Shown: positions 1-8,440, counted from the stretch's first letter. The stretch is DNA of 64,000 nucleotides from an uncultured Desulfobacterales bacterium (GCA_937915545.1 CALGIJ010000018.1:78810-142809); one strand, 5' to 3'. Translations and numbers: made by a program. Notes: generated by a model not told the origin, from the sequence alone.

Positions 1-193
1 TGGCATACATGGTCTCGTTGCTGTCGTAGGTGGTGTAGACCACCTCGATGCCGGTCTCCTTGGTGAAGTCGTCGATGACCGCCTGGGGGATGTACTCGGT
101 CCAGTTGTAGACATAGACCTTTTCCGCCGCCATGGCGGGGCTGGCGGCAAAGAGCAGCAGGGCCGCGCCGAAGAGTGTCTTGCCGATATTCAT
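1..193 (-). CDS. potD: Spermidine/putrescine-type periplasmic binding protein, N-terminal fragment
   Basis: Only the first 64 codons lie in the window; the rest runs off the left edge. The fragment opens with a clear Sec signal peptide (basic MNIGK, hydrophobic core, AMA cleavage box near residue 22). It continues with VYVYNWTEYIP, the typical first strand of PotD/PotF-type polyamine-binding proteins, and an ETGIEV stretch. Its ATG overlaps the TGA of potC by four bases, so it is the last gene of a potABCD operon. It would deliver a cationic substrate to PotBC. Substrate identity (putrescine, spermidine or another amine) cannot be read from this fragment. Confidence 0.9.
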   Translation of the reverse strand, partial: MNIGKTLFGAALLLFAASPAMAAEKVYVYNWTEYIPQAVIDDFTKETGIEVVYTTYDSNETMYA

Positions 194-960
194 GGTGTGT
201 TCTTCTCCTTGTGGAAGAGCTGGCTGAGGATGACGAGAATGAGCGACAGACCGACCATGATCGTCGCCAGGGCGTTGACCTCCGGCTTGACCCCGACCTT
301 GACCATGGAGAAGATCTTCAGTGGCAGGACATCGTAGGCCGGACCGGTGACGAAGGAGCTGACTATAACATCATCGAGAGACAGGGTAAAGGAGAGCAGC
401 CACGAGGAGACCAGCGCCGGGCGCAGCAGCGGCAGCACCACCCGCCACAGCAGGCGGCTCTCCGAGGCCCCGAGGTCGCGGGCGGCATCGAGCAGGTGCG
501 GGTCGAAGCCTTCGAGGCGGGCGGCAATGGTCACCACGGCAAAGGGCAGGCAGAAGGTGATATGGGCGAGCAGCAGCGACCAGAAGCCGAGGGCGATGCC
601 CAGGGCGACGAAGAGCACCAGGAAGGCGATGGCGAGGATGATGTCCGGGGCCATCATCAGGGTCATCATCGTGCCCTGGAGGAGGCGGCGGCCGGGGAAG
701 CGGTAGCGGATGAAGGCGATGGCCGCCAGGGCGCCGATGGCCGTGGCCAGGCTGGCGGCGGCGAAGGCGATGACCAGCGAGTGGCGGGCCGCCTCCATCA
801 GCCCGGGGTTGTTCCACATGGCGACGAACCACTTGCCGGTGAAGCCTTCCCAATGCAATCCGTAGCGATTGAGGTTGAAGGCGTTGCCGACGAGGATGAC
901 GATGGGCAGGTAGAGGTAGCAGAACACCCCGCCGAAGAACAGCAGCCGCAGACCCTTCAT
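190..960 (-). CDS. potC: ABC transporter permease PotC
   Basis: A 256-residue inner-membrane permease of the binding-protein-dependent type, beginning MKGLRLLFFG. It has about six hydrophobic segments and the EAA-type cytoplasmic loop (DAARDLGAS...), which docks onto the ATPase. Length and order match PotC, the second permease of polyamine importers. The ATG overlaps the stop of potB by four bases (ATGA) and its own TGA overlaps the potD start in the same way, so potB, potC and potD are translationally coupled. Confidence 0.93.
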   Translation of the reverse strand: MKGLRLLFFGGVFCYLYLPIVILVGNAFNLNRYGLHWEGFTGKWFVAMWNNPGLMEAARHSLVIAFAAASLATAIGALAAIAFIRYRFPGRRLLQGTMMTLMMAPDIILAIAFLVLFVALGIALGFWSLLLAHITFCLPFAVVTIAARLEGFDPHLLDAARDLGASESRLLWRVVLPLLRPALVSSWLLSFTLSLDDVIVSSFVTGPAYDVLPLKIFSMVKVGVKPEVNALATIMVGLSLILVILSQLFHKEKNTP

Positions 961-1808
961 TGCGGCCCCCTCGCTGTCGCCGCGCGGCGCAGCAGCAGGT
1001 GGTAGGCGGCGAGCATCAGGGCCATGAGGAGGATGAGGACGACGCTGGTCGCCGAACCCGCCGGCCAGTTGCGGGCGTTGAGAAACTGTTGCTGGATGAG
1101 GTTGCCGACGAGGAGTTGGCGGGCGCCGCCGAGCAGGGTGGCGACATAGAACAGCCCCATGGTTGGCACGAAGACGAGGATGCAGCCGGCGAACACCCCG
1201 GGCAGGCTCAGCGGCCAGACGATCGTGACGAAGATGCGCGTAAAGCCGGCGCCGAGGTCGCGCGCCGCCTCGACCAGCCGGTAGTCGAACTTGTCGAGGT
1301 TGGCGTAGAGGGGCAGGATCATGAACGGCAGCATGAGGTAGAAGAGGCCGAGCACTACCGCCAGGTCGGTATAGATGAGCTGCAGCGGTGCCTCGATCAC
1401 CCCCAGGGCGAGAAGCGCCTTGTTGAGCAGCCCCTGCGTGCCGAGCAGGGTGCGGATGGCGTAGGTGCGCACCAGCGAGTTGGTCCAGAAGGGGATCATC
1501 AGCAGCACGAGGATGGCGGTTTTCCACCCCGCCGGCAGGCGCGCGGTGAACCAGGCGAAGGGGTAGCCGACCAGCAGGCAGAGCACGACGGTGACCAGCG
1601 CCAGCCTCAGCGAGCGCAGCATCACCTGCAGGTAGGCGGGTTCTGCGAGTTGGCGGTAGGCCTCGAGCGAGAGGGGCAGGCGCACGAAGTGCTGCGGGTC
1701 CTGGGTGAGGAGGCTGGCGCCGAGCAGCAGCAGGATGGGCAGGACGCCGAAGACGAACAGCCACGAGGCCACCAGGCCGATAACCACGCGCCGCGTCTTA
1801 CTCTCCAT
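957..1808 (-). CDS. potB: ABC transporter permease PotB
   Basis: A 283-residue inner-membrane permease starting MESKTRRVVIG, with six predicted membrane spans and an EAA loop (EAARDLGAG, about residue 185). The family pairs with PotC to form the channel of polyamine-type importers. The start is inside the last codons of potA (11-base overlap), which supports operon expression. A longer reading frame extends upstream but only within potA, so the ATG at 1808 is chosen. Substrate specificity is not determined by the permeases. Confidence 0.93.
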   Translation of the reverse strand: MESKTRRVVIGLVASWLFVFGVLPILLLLGASLLTQDPQHFVRLPLSLEAYRQLAEPAYLQVMLRSLRLALVTVVLCLLVGYPFAWFTARLPAGWKTAILVLLMIPFWTNSLVRTYAIRTLLGTQGLLNKALLALGVIEAPLQLIYTDLAVVLGLFYLMLPFMILPLYANLDKFDYRLVEAARDLGAGFTRIFVTIVWPLSLPGVFAGCILVFVPTMGLFYVATLLGGARQLLVGNLIQQQFLNARNWPAGSATSVVLILLMALMLAAYHLLLRRAATARGPQ

Positions 1809-2892
1809 CGGACAGCACCACCTCCCAGCCCTTGACCCAGCTGACCTGGACCCGCTCGCCGACGCGGTAGTCGAAATCGGGATCGTCCTCGTCGAAAAAC
1901 TCGCAGGCCTTGAGCACCGGGCCGTCGTCGAGGAGGATGGTGGTGTCGAGGGTCGAGCCGCGGTAGCTGCGCTCGACGATGGAGCCGGCGAAACAGGGGG
2001 CGACCTTGGCCGGACCTTCGCCGAGGCGCAGGTCTTCGGGGCGGAGGAGGAGATTGATGGCCTGGCCGGGGGCAAAGGGACGCCGTGTCTCGGCGACCAC
2101 CGTCTGGCCGAAGATGTCGAGGCGCAGATGCTTCTCGTCGAGGCGATCGCGCACCGTCCCCGGAAAGAGGTTGATGTCGCCGATGAAGCGGGCCACGTAG
2201 AGGCTGCTCGGCTCCTCGTAGACTTCGCGCGGCGTGCCGATCTGGGCGATGCGCCCTCCCTCCATGACTACTACCCTGTCCGACATCGAGAGGGCCTCTT
2301 CCTGGTCGTGGGTGACGAGGATGAAGGTCATGTCGAGATCGCGCTGCAGCCGCTTGAGCTCGCCCTGCATCTCGCGGCGCAGCCTGGCGTCGAGGGCCGA
2401 AAGGGGCTCGTCGAGGAGCAGCACCCGCGGCCGGTTGACCACCGCCCGGGCCACCGCCACCCGCTGCTGCTGGCCGCCGGAGAGCTGGTGCGGGTAGCGC
2501 TGGGCGAAGCCGTCCATACGCACGTCACACAGCACCGTGGCGACGCGGCGACCGAGTTCGTCCCCGGCGACGCCTTTGAGGCGCAGGCCGAAGGCGACGT
2601 TCTCGAAGACGGTCATGTGCGGGAAGAGGGCGTAGCTCTGGAAGACGGTGTTGACCTGGCGCTTTTCCGGGGGCAGCGGGGTAAGGTCGGCCCCGTCGAG
2701 GGTGATTCGCCCCCGGTCGGGAGTCTCCAAGCCGGCGACGAGGCGCAGCAGGGTAGTCTTGCCGCAGCCGGAAGGGCCGAGCAGGGTGACGAATTCGCCA
2801 TGGCCGACAGAGAGCGAGAAATCGTCGAGGACGAGATTGTTGCCGTAGGCCTTGCCGAGTCCGTCGATGTTCAGCAGAGAGTCTTCGCCCAT
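1798..2892 (-). CDS. potA: Polyamine-type ABC transporter ATP-binding protein PotA
   Basis: A 364-residue ATPase that energises the PotBC channel. Walker A (GPSGCGKTT, about residue 38), Q-loop (VFQSYALFPH), signature motif LSGGQQQR, Walker B (LLLDEP) and the switch histidine (VTHDQEE) are all present. A C-terminal TOBE-type regulatory domain follows. The ATG at 2892 is preceded by a strong ribosome-binding site (GGGAGG); the frame is open upstream but has no better start. It is the first gene of potABCD and lies 132 bases downstream of the histidine-kinase gene on the same strand, so read-through from the corrinoid cluster is possible. Confidence 0.95.
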   Translation of the reverse strand: MGEDSLLNIDGLGKAYGNNLVLDDFSLSVGHGEFVTLLGPSGCGKTTLLRLVAGLETPDRGRITLDGADLTPLPPEKRQVNTVFQSYALFPHMTVFENVAFGLRLKGVAGDELGRRVATVLCDVRMDGFAQRYPHQLSGGQQQRVAVARAVVNRPRVLLLDEPLSALDARLRREMQGELKRLQRDLDMTFILVTHDQEEALSMSDRVVVMEGGRIAQIGTPREVYEEPSSLYVARFIGDINLFPGTVRDRLDEKHLRLDIFGQTVVAETRRPFAPGQAINLLLRPEDLRLGEGPAKVAPCFAGSIVERSYRGSTLDTTILLDDGPVLKACEFFDEDDPDFDYRVGERVQVSWVKGWEVVLSDGE

Positions 2893-2954
2893 TACCTCCC
2901 AAACCCTTGAAATAATAAAAATTAAATTGTAATACCAAGCACTTGAGTGGCCAT

Positions 2955-2984
2955 ACACTAGCTTACCGCCAGGCCATCTGTCAA
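2955..2984 (-). promoter_or_regulatory. Possible sigma-70 promoter of potABCD
   Basis: On the minus strand TTGACA (2979-2984) is followed after 18 bases by TAGTGT (2955-2960). The -35 is perfect but the -10 matches only three of six positions. It lies 63 bases before the potA start in an AT-rich stretch. Its presence suggests potABCD can be transcribed separately from the kinase gene. Confidence 0.4.
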
Positions 2985-3024
2985 TGACAATTTCTCGTGC
3001 GGCAGGGCGCTCTCAGGGGGCGAC

Positions 3025-5073
3025 CTAGCGGCGCCTCTGGTCGAGAACCTGGCGGATGAGGCCGGCCATGTCGCGGCGGGTGAGGGGCTTGAAGGCGAAG
3101 CCGGCGATGCCCAGGCGTCTCGTTTCTTCGGCGGATATCTGGTTGCTGTAGCCGGTACAGAGGATGATCGGCAGGGAGGGACGCAGTTGCAGCAAGCGCC
3201 GCGCCAGGTCGACGCCGGTCATGCCGGACATGGTCTGGTCGGTGATGACCAGGTCGAAGAGGTCGGGCTGGTTGTGGAAGGTGGTCAGGGCCTCGAGGCT
3301 GCTGGTGCGTGTAGTGACCCGGTAGCCGAGGCGCTGCAGGAGCTGCTTGCCCATCTGCACCAGCATCTCCTCGTCGTCGACGAGGAGGATGTGCTCGCCC
3401 CCGGCGGCCGCCTTTTCCTCGAGTTCCACCAGGGGCTGCGGTTTCTCCATGGCCTGTGGCAAGAGCAGGGTGAAGATCGCCCCGCCTTCGGGGCGGTTGT
3501 CGCCATAGACCAGGCCGCGGCAGCGTTCGGCGATGCCATGGACGATGGCCAGCCCCATGCCGGTGCCCTTGCCGACCTCCTTGGTGGTGAAATAGGGCTC
3601 GAAGATGCGCTCGCGCACGTCGGGCGCGATGCCGGCGCCGCTGTCGGCCACCGCCAGGCGCACGTAGGGGCCCGGGGGGAGACTGGCGGCAGGGCCGGAG
3701 CCTGTGCCGTCGAGGGTGACGTTCTCGGCGATGACAGTCAGGGTGCCGCCCTGCTGTTCCATGGCATGAAGGGCGTTGGTGCCGAGGTTCATGACGATCT
3801 GGTGGAGCTGTGCCGGGTCGGCGAGGATCGGCCCGGCCTGCGGGTCGAGACGGAGGTCGATGGCGATGGTCGTCGGCAGGGAAGAGCGCAGCAGCTTGAC
3901 CGCCTCCTTGATCAGCGGCACCGGCATCAGCGGCACCGGCTCCGTCGCCGACTGGCGGCTGAAGTCGAGGATCTGCTTGACCAGCTCCTTGGCGCGGTTG
4001 GCGGCCTTGAGGATCTGCGCCAGGTCGTCGTTGAGCGGCAGGCCGCGGCTGGCGTCGTCCTGGGCGAGTTCGGTATAGCCGATGACCGCGCCGAGGATAT
4101 TGTTGAAGTCGTGGGCGATGCCTCCGGCGAGGGTGCCGATGGCCTCCATCTTCTCGGCCTGCTGCAGGCGGCGCTGCAGCTGTTCCCGCTCCGCCTCGCC
4201 CTTCTTTCTCTCGCCGATGTCGCGGATGAAGGCGAACATCTCCTCTTCTTTGCCCTGGCGGCGCTGCACGCTGATCTCGACATGAAGCGGAGCGCCGCAT
4301 TTTTTGCGATGCACGCTCTCGAAGCGGAGATGCTCGCCGGCGAGGACCCTGGCAAGGTTTTTGGCTATTTCCGCCGGCTGGTGCGCCGACTCCAGGTTGA
4401 TTATCGACATGGAGAGCATCTCTTGTCGGCTGTAGCCGCTCATCTGGCAGTAGGCCTCGTTGACCTCGATGATCTGGCCGTGGTGGTCGAGGCACCAGAA
4501 GCCGTCCATGGCGGTCTGCAGGATCTGCGCCGAACGCCGCTCGCTGGCCAGCAGAGCAAGGCTGCGCTCCTCGGCCAGCCGCTCCAGGTTGCGGTAGAGA
4601 TAAGAGGTCTTGAAGATCAGCGAGAGCAGGCCGGAGAGTCCGCGCAGGGCTTCGAGGATATGGTGCATGCCCTTATCGTCCATGAGGTCGAGGAGGAGCA
4701 GCACGCCGTAGTTGTCCTTGTCAACGGTCAGCGGGACGACGAAGGAGCGGCCAAGTTCGAGATCGGCAAGCAGCTGGCCCGGGCCTTCTTCGCCGGGAAC
4801 GAACATGGTCGGCTCGGCGCAGGCGGCCGCCTGCTGGATGAGCCTCCGGCACTCCGGCTCGGCGAGGAAGGGGGCGCGCCGCTCCGGGCAGGCGGCCACC
4901 AGGCGATAGTCGCCATCGGGCAGCCGCTCGCACAATGCGACGACGCGGGCGGCGATGATCTCCCTGAGCTGCAGGGAGATATATGCGCTGCAGGCCTCAA
5001 GGTCGGCGGCGTGGGCGAGGATGTTGCCGAGCAGGTCGTTCTTGAGGATGGAGAGGAGGATTTCGCTGCTCAT
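3025..5073 (-). CDS. Cytosolic hybrid sensor histidine kinase (GAF-like, PAS, HisKA, HATPase, receiver)
   Basis: A 682-residue hybrid kinase without signal peptide or membrane span. A GAF-like N-terminal region (about 20-160) precedes a PAS domain (about 185-295). HisKA follows, with phospho-acceptor H321 in GGIAHDFNNIL, then a HATPase domain with NLGTNALHAM (N box), DSGAGI and GKGTGMGLA. The C-terminal receiver (about 560-682) has the acidic pair in LLVDDEE, the phospho-acceptor Asp in VITDQTM and the conserved Lys in FAFKPL. The start at 5073 overlaps the TGA of the DUF1638 gene by four bases, so it is co-translated with the corrinoid/UroD-like/DUF1638 genes. A cytosolic sensor physically coupled to a corrinoid module is unusual; its ligand is unknown. 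No partner DNA-binding regulator is adjacent. Confidence 0.92.
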   Translation of the reverse strand: MSSEILLSILKNDLLGNILAHAADLEACSAYISLQLREIIAARVVALCERLPDGDYRLVAACPERRAPFLAEPECRRLIQQAAACAEPTMFVPGEEGPGQLLADLELGRSFVVPLTVDKDNYGVLLLLDLMDDKGMHHILEALRGLSGLLSLIFKTSYLYRNLERLAEERSLALLASERRSAQILQTAMDGFWCLDHHGQIIEVNEAYCQMSGYSRQEMLSMSIINLESAHQPAEIAKNLARVLAGEHLRFESVHRKKCGAPLHVEISVQRRQGKEEEMFAFIRDIGERKKGEAEREQLQRRLQQAEKMEAIGTLAGGIAHDFNNILGAVIGYTELAQDDASRGLPLNDDLAQILKAANRAKELVKQILDFSRQSATEPVPLMPVPLIKEAVKLLRSSLPTTIAIDLRLDPQAGPILADPAQLHQIVMNLGTNALHAMEQQGGTLTVIAENVTLDGTGSGPAASLPPGPYVRLAVADSGAGIAPDVRERIFEPYFTTKEVGKGTGMGLAIVHGIAERCRGLVYGDNRPEGGAIFTLLLPQAMEKPQPLVELEEKAAAGGEHILLVDDEEMLVQMGKQLLQRLGYRVTTRTSSLEALTTFHNQPDLFDLVITDQTMSGMTGVDLARRLLQLRPSLPIILCTGYSNQISAEETRRLGIAGFAFKPLTRRDMAGLIRQVLDQRRR

Positions 5074-5657
5074 GGCGCTGCGGTGGGTAGGCGGGCGGTG
5101 GCGAGGGCGATGGCCTCGATGAGGTGGTCCAGGGCGACCGGCAGCACCTCCACCTTCATGGCGAAAAATTCCTCGATGTCGGCCAGTGTCATCACTGGCG
5201 GCGGCTCCAGGCCGGTGTCGAGGTAGATGAGGCGCTTGCGGGTTTCGGCCATGAACTCCCGCGCCAGCTCTCGGTCGGCAAAACCCAGCTGATTTTCGAA
5301 GACCTCGCGCCAGCGTCTCGTCCACTCGGGAAGAAAGAGGAAGGCCTGCTCATGGCGCAGGCGGCGGTACTCCTTGCGGCCGAGGAGCAGCTCGCCGCAG
5401 TTGGCCCCGGCTGTCCTGACGCAGCCAGGACGGCTGGCATCCTCGCGCATATGCGCGTGGCAGTCGCCGTAGACGAGGACGCACTGTCGCCCGGCCCTCT
5501 GCGCCAGCCAGAGGTGCAGTTCCTCCTCCAGCGCCCTGGGGCGCATATGCAGCATGGAGTCGAGGAACACCACCTCGGCTGCCGGGTAGCGCGGGGGAAG
5601 GAGGAGTTCGAGCTCGTTGCGCAGCACCGAACAGCAGAGAAAGGACAGTTCGTTCAC
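5070..5657 (-). CDS. DUF1638 family protein
   Basis: A 195-residue soluble protein. Features typical of DUF1638 are visible: an N-terminal C8-C9 with LRNEL, the FLDSMLHMRP stretch (about 31-40), YGDCHAHM with C66, and NCGELLLGRKEYRRL with C87. An aromatic FLFLPEW segment follows. The family has no established biochemical function and is recurrently found beside corrinoid-dependent methyltransferase genes. Conserved Cys and His residues suggest metal or corrinoid contact, which is inference. The ATG overlaps the stop of the UroD-like gene and the stop overlaps the kinase start, both by four bases. The product probably acts with these neighbours. Confidence 0.83.
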   Translation of the reverse strand: MNELSFLCCSVLRNELELLLPPRYPAAEVVFLDSMLHMRPRALEEELHLWLAQRAGRQCVLVYGDCHAHMREDASRPGCVRTAGANCGELLLGRKEYRRLRHEQAFLFLPEWTRRWREVFENQLGFADRELAREFMAETRKRLIYLDTGLEPPPVMTLADIEEFFAMKVEVLPVALDHLIEAIALATARLPTAAP

Positions 5658-6676
5658 ATGCCCCCCGTATAGCTGGTGATTTTCCGGCTGATGGCCTGCA
5701 GGAGCTCGGGCGGGGTGTCGAGGGGGATGTCCGCCCCGGCGTTGAGGAAGATGAAGCGGTAGTCGTCCTGGCGGTCGTGGAGAATGTCGTCGACCTTGGC
5801 CAGCGCGCGCTGCGGCGAGAGCCGTGCCAGGGCCGGGCCGTTGATATTGCCGAGGAGCAGCTTCTCCGGGCCGAGGAGGTGGCGAGCCTTGCCCAGCGGG
5901 TCGCGATGGTCGACGGCGTAGCCGACTACCCCCGGCAGGTCGAGGTAGTCCTCGAGAAAGGGCACCATGGGGTTGCCGCCGTGGTGGAAGACGATCGGGC
6001 CGCGAACGAGGGCAAAGGAGCGCGCCATGGCCGGGAGGATGAGGTCGTCGATCATTCGCCGGAAGACGAGGCGCGGGTTGGTGAACATCGCCGGCACGGC
6101 GATGAAGGCGGCGCCGTCATGCAGCATGGCGTTGGCCAGGGCAGCGAAGTGGTCGATGCAGCGGGTGAGGATGGCCGCGGCGCGGTCCCCGTCGAAAAGG
6201 AGCGTCTCCAGCCACTGGTCGATGCCCATGACGATGGCCGGCAGGTCGACGGCGGCGGTGAGGATGCCGCATACCGGAACCTCGCCGTGAACCCGCGCGG
6301 CAGTCGAGGCGATAGCCTGGCGCAGGTAGAGCAGGCTCGGGTGGTTGTCCACATCGGGCATGTCGAGGTCGAGAAAGGCCTCGGCCGAGCGTACCGCCGG
6401 CTTGCGCACGTTGGGGGCGTAATCGGGGAGGAAGATGACCTCGCTGCCGAAGGCCTCGGCCTCGAGTGGCAGGGCGAAGGGGGAGAAGAGGATGTCCGGG
6501 GCGAAGCTGTCGTAGACCGCCTGCTGTCCGGCACCGTAGCTTTCAGCATCGCGGAAGTAGCGGCTCAGCGGGCAGCCGCTCAGCCGGGCGCCATAGAGGC
6601 TCAGGGCGAGGGTGAAGGGCGGTCGCGGCTGCGGGGTACCGGAAAGAGCGGCGAGGACCCGCTCCATGGAGGTCAT
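5654..6676 (-). CDS. UroD/MtaA-family protein with degenerate zinc site
   Basis: A 340-residue TIM-barrel protein of the uroporphyrinogen decarboxylase/methylcobamide:CoM methyltransferase (MtaA, MtbA, CmuA) superfamily. It starts MTSMERVLAAL; GPIVFHHGGN, LLLGNING and LNAGADIPLDTP align with the family's conserved blocks. In MtaA-type enzymes zinc is held by a His-X-Cys and a distal Cys in a GC-x-I-P context. Here the first is H231-H232-G233 and the second is A315, so two of the three usual ligands are missing. Heme-pathway UroD is unlikely given the context: it overlaps a corrinoid protein upstream and DUF1638 downstream by four bases each. It may bind a corrinoid or methyl donor without zinc-thiol catalysis. 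Confidence 0.85.
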   Translation of the reverse strand: MTSMERVLAALSGTPQPRPPFTLALSLYGARLSGCPLSRYFRDAESYGAGQQAVYDSFAPDILFSPFALPLEAEAFGSEVIFLPDYAPNVRKPAVRSAEAFLDLDMPDVDNHPSLLYLRQAIASTAARVHGEVPVCGILTAAVDLPAIVMGIDQWLETLLFDGDRAAAILTRCIDHFAALANAMLHDGAAFIAVPAMFTNPRLVFRRMIDDLILPAMARSFALVRGPIVFHHGGNPMVPFLEDYLDLPGVVGYAVDHRDPLGKARHLLGPEKLLLGNINGPALARLSPQRALAKVDDILHDRQDDYRFIFLNAGADIPLDTPPELLQAISRKITSYTGGM

Positions 6677-7329
6677 GGACGAGCCTCCTCGCCGAGCAGG
6701 CGGGCCATCAGCCCTGGCGCGTCGACGGCGTTGGCGGCGGTACCGTCCCCGCCGACCTCGGCGACCAGCTCCGGGCGCAGCTTGAACACCGCCCCGCCCA
6801 CCGCCAGCTTGATATCGGCGCTCAGTCCGCGTTTCTCGAGGAGGTTACGGATCTTGGCGATATTTTCGGCGGTGGAGAGCATCATCGCCGAGACGCCGAT
6901 AATCTTCGCCTCGTGCCGCTCGGCCGCCTCGACAAAGTCCTCGGCGAGGACGTCATTGCCGAGGTCAATGACCTTCCATCCGCCGGTGCGCAGAAAGATG
7001 GCCACCAGCTTGCGTCCCAGGGAGTGGTAGTCGTCCTCGGTGTTGCCGAGGATGATCGGGCCCTTTACCTCCGGCAGGGACTCCTCCTGCTCCGCCGCGC
7101 GCAGCAGCACCTCTTCGGCGATCTTGCCCGCCAGGTAGCCAGCGGCGAGGCTGATATGCTCCGCCTCCCAGCGACGTCCAATATCTTCCAAAGCCGGTTC
7201 GAGCAGGGTGAAGATGGTCTGGCGCCAGCCAAATGCCTCAGCGGAGCGGCACAGCAGGGTCATGGCTTGCTGCCGTTCGCCGATGAGGATAAGGTCGATG
7301 AGCAGTTTTCGGGGATCTCCTTCGTTCAT
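6673..7329 (-). CDS. Corrinoid (B12-binding) methyltransferase carrier protein
   Basis: A 218-residue protein of the MtaC/MtbC/MttC type. An all-helical cap (about 1-85) precedes a Rossmann-like cobalamin domain. The base-off/His-on motif D-x-H-x-x-G is present as D100-Y-H102-S-L-G105; S147 and the G178-G179 pair complete the nucleotide-tail pocket. Such proteins carry a methyl group on cobalt between two methyltransferases. The ATG at 7329 has a GAGGA ribosome-binding site; a longer frame upstream lacks one. It is the first gene of the four-gene overlapped operon. No substrate-specific methyltransferase (MtaB, MttB or MtgB type) lies in the window, so the methyl source is unknown. Confidence 0.93.
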   Translation of the reverse strand: MNEGDPRKLLIDLILIGERQQAMTLLCRSAEAFGWRQTIFTLLEPALEDIGRRWEAEHISLAAGYLAGKIAEEVLLRAAEQEESLPEVKGPIILGNTEDDYHSLGRKLVAIFLRTGGWKVIDLGNDVLAEDFVEAAERHEAKIIGVSAMMLSTAENIAKIRNLLEKRGLSADIKLAVGGAVFKLRPELVAEVGGDGTAANAVDAPGLMARLLGEEARP

Positions 7330-7439
7330 GGTTCCTCGCTGGTGGGGAGCGTTGCCGGCCCGGGCGGGGAGCTGGCGGCAGAGCCGCAGAGTGTGATTGG
7401 GACGGCGACCGCGCATTGCAGGGCAGGGCCGTTGGTATC

Positions 7440-8141
7440 TTATATCATCTTCGGTGTTTCCCCCGGTGAAGGCAAGGAGTTTTTCGGGGAGCCGAGCATA
7501 TCGCCGTGCATATGGACGAGGAGCAGCACGCCATGGCGAAAGGACACCGTCGCCCTGGCGCCAGCCATGACATTGCTCACCCCCTGGCTGGAACCGGCCG
7601 TGAGGGTGGCCTCGACGAGGGGGTATTCGAAGCCGTCGAGGCTGATGCCAGCGGCATCGCCATGCAGGGCGAGCAGCGACACCCCCTGGCCGGCGGCGCC
7701 TTTGACGACGAAGGGACGGCCGGGGTGGAGGATATGGAGGTTGCAGCCTTCACCGGCGATGGTGATGGCCAGGGAGCGGTAGGCGGGGCTGGCGGCGGTG
7801 AGGACGTTGGCCAGGCTCATGTCCCAGCGGCCGCCGAGGGCGGCGAAGAGCACCAGGGGGTCGTCGCTTCTGACGAGGGCTCGGTCCAGGGCCAGTTGCA
7901 GGTCGGTGGCGTTCTTGCGCGAGGGGTGCGACTCGATTTCCACCTCCATCTCGCGGCAGAACTGCAGGGTCTCGGCGGAGACCGAGTCGAGGTCGCCGAG
8001 GAGCAGGTCGGGAATCAGCCCGAGCCGGCGGCAGTGGTCGGCGCCACTATCGACGGCGACGATGCGCGGGTTGCTGACGAGGTATTCGCCGAGGTTCGCG
8101 GGGCTGGCGAGCTCGCCGCCGAGGAAGATCAGGGTGGTCAT
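7440..8141 (-). CDS. thiN: Thiamine pyrophosphokinase
   Basis: A 233-residue cytosolic enzyme converting thiamine and ATP to thiamine pyrophosphate and AMP. Family blocks are visible: AVDSGADHCRRLG (about 30-42), LLGDLDSV (about 48-55) and KNATDLQLAL (about 77-86), which carry the catalytic acidic residues. GGRWDMSLANV matches the conserved GGR-D-H-x-LANI block. The ATG at 8141 has GGGAGA ten bases upstream; a longer frame lacks this. The gene precedes the corrinoid operon by 110 bases on the same strand. Together with the riboswitch-controlled thiBPQ importer further along, it completes thiamine salvage. Confidence 0.9.
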   Translation of the reverse strand: MTTLIFLGGELASPANLGEYLVSNPRIVAVDSGADHCRRLGLIPDLLLGDLDSVSAETLQFCREMEVEIESHPSRKNATDLQLALDRALVRSDDPLVLFAALGGRWDMSLANVLTAASPAYRSLAITIAGEGCNLHILHPGRPFVVKGAAGQGVSLLALHGDAAGISLDGFEYPLVEATLTAGSSQGVSNVMAGARATVSFRHGVLLLVHMHGDMLGSPKNSLPSPGETPKMI

Positions 8142-8440
8142 GACGTCTCCCGTGCTGTTGTCGCCCGGAGTCACGCGTGTGGCGAGTCTTTCCCGAGGCA
8201 GATGGTAGCATTGTGCCAATGAGTATAGCGGTCGGGGCAGGGGAATTCAAGAGAGAGGCCCTGACGACCGGCCAGGCGGACCTGGAAGGGTCGATTTCGC
8301 AGCAAAAATCGTTGAGTTACGCTCCTCTCTATGATAGGTTGGGCCGGCGGTGCGAGAGTGAGCGCCGTATCAAGTACAGATTTCACGGGGGAAAGGCGCC
8401 GCCGTCCGCCCCCAGCGCACCCCGAGGAGAACAAATACCC
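8142..8440. other. Divergent intergenic region thiN / exported protein
   Basis: This stretch separates two divergent genes. A TATGAT (8330-8335) resembles a -10 box on the plus strand, but no convincing -35 lies at the right distance. An open frame runs through it in the plus direction and joins the next gene; its composition does not look like protein coding and no start in it has a good ribosome-binding site. Confidence 0.35.

Noticed and set aside
5654..6676. Heme-pathway uroporphyrinogen decarboxylase (hemE)
   Set aside because: Context is corrinoid/DUF1638, and conserved blocks resemble MtaA-type proteins rather than HemE.
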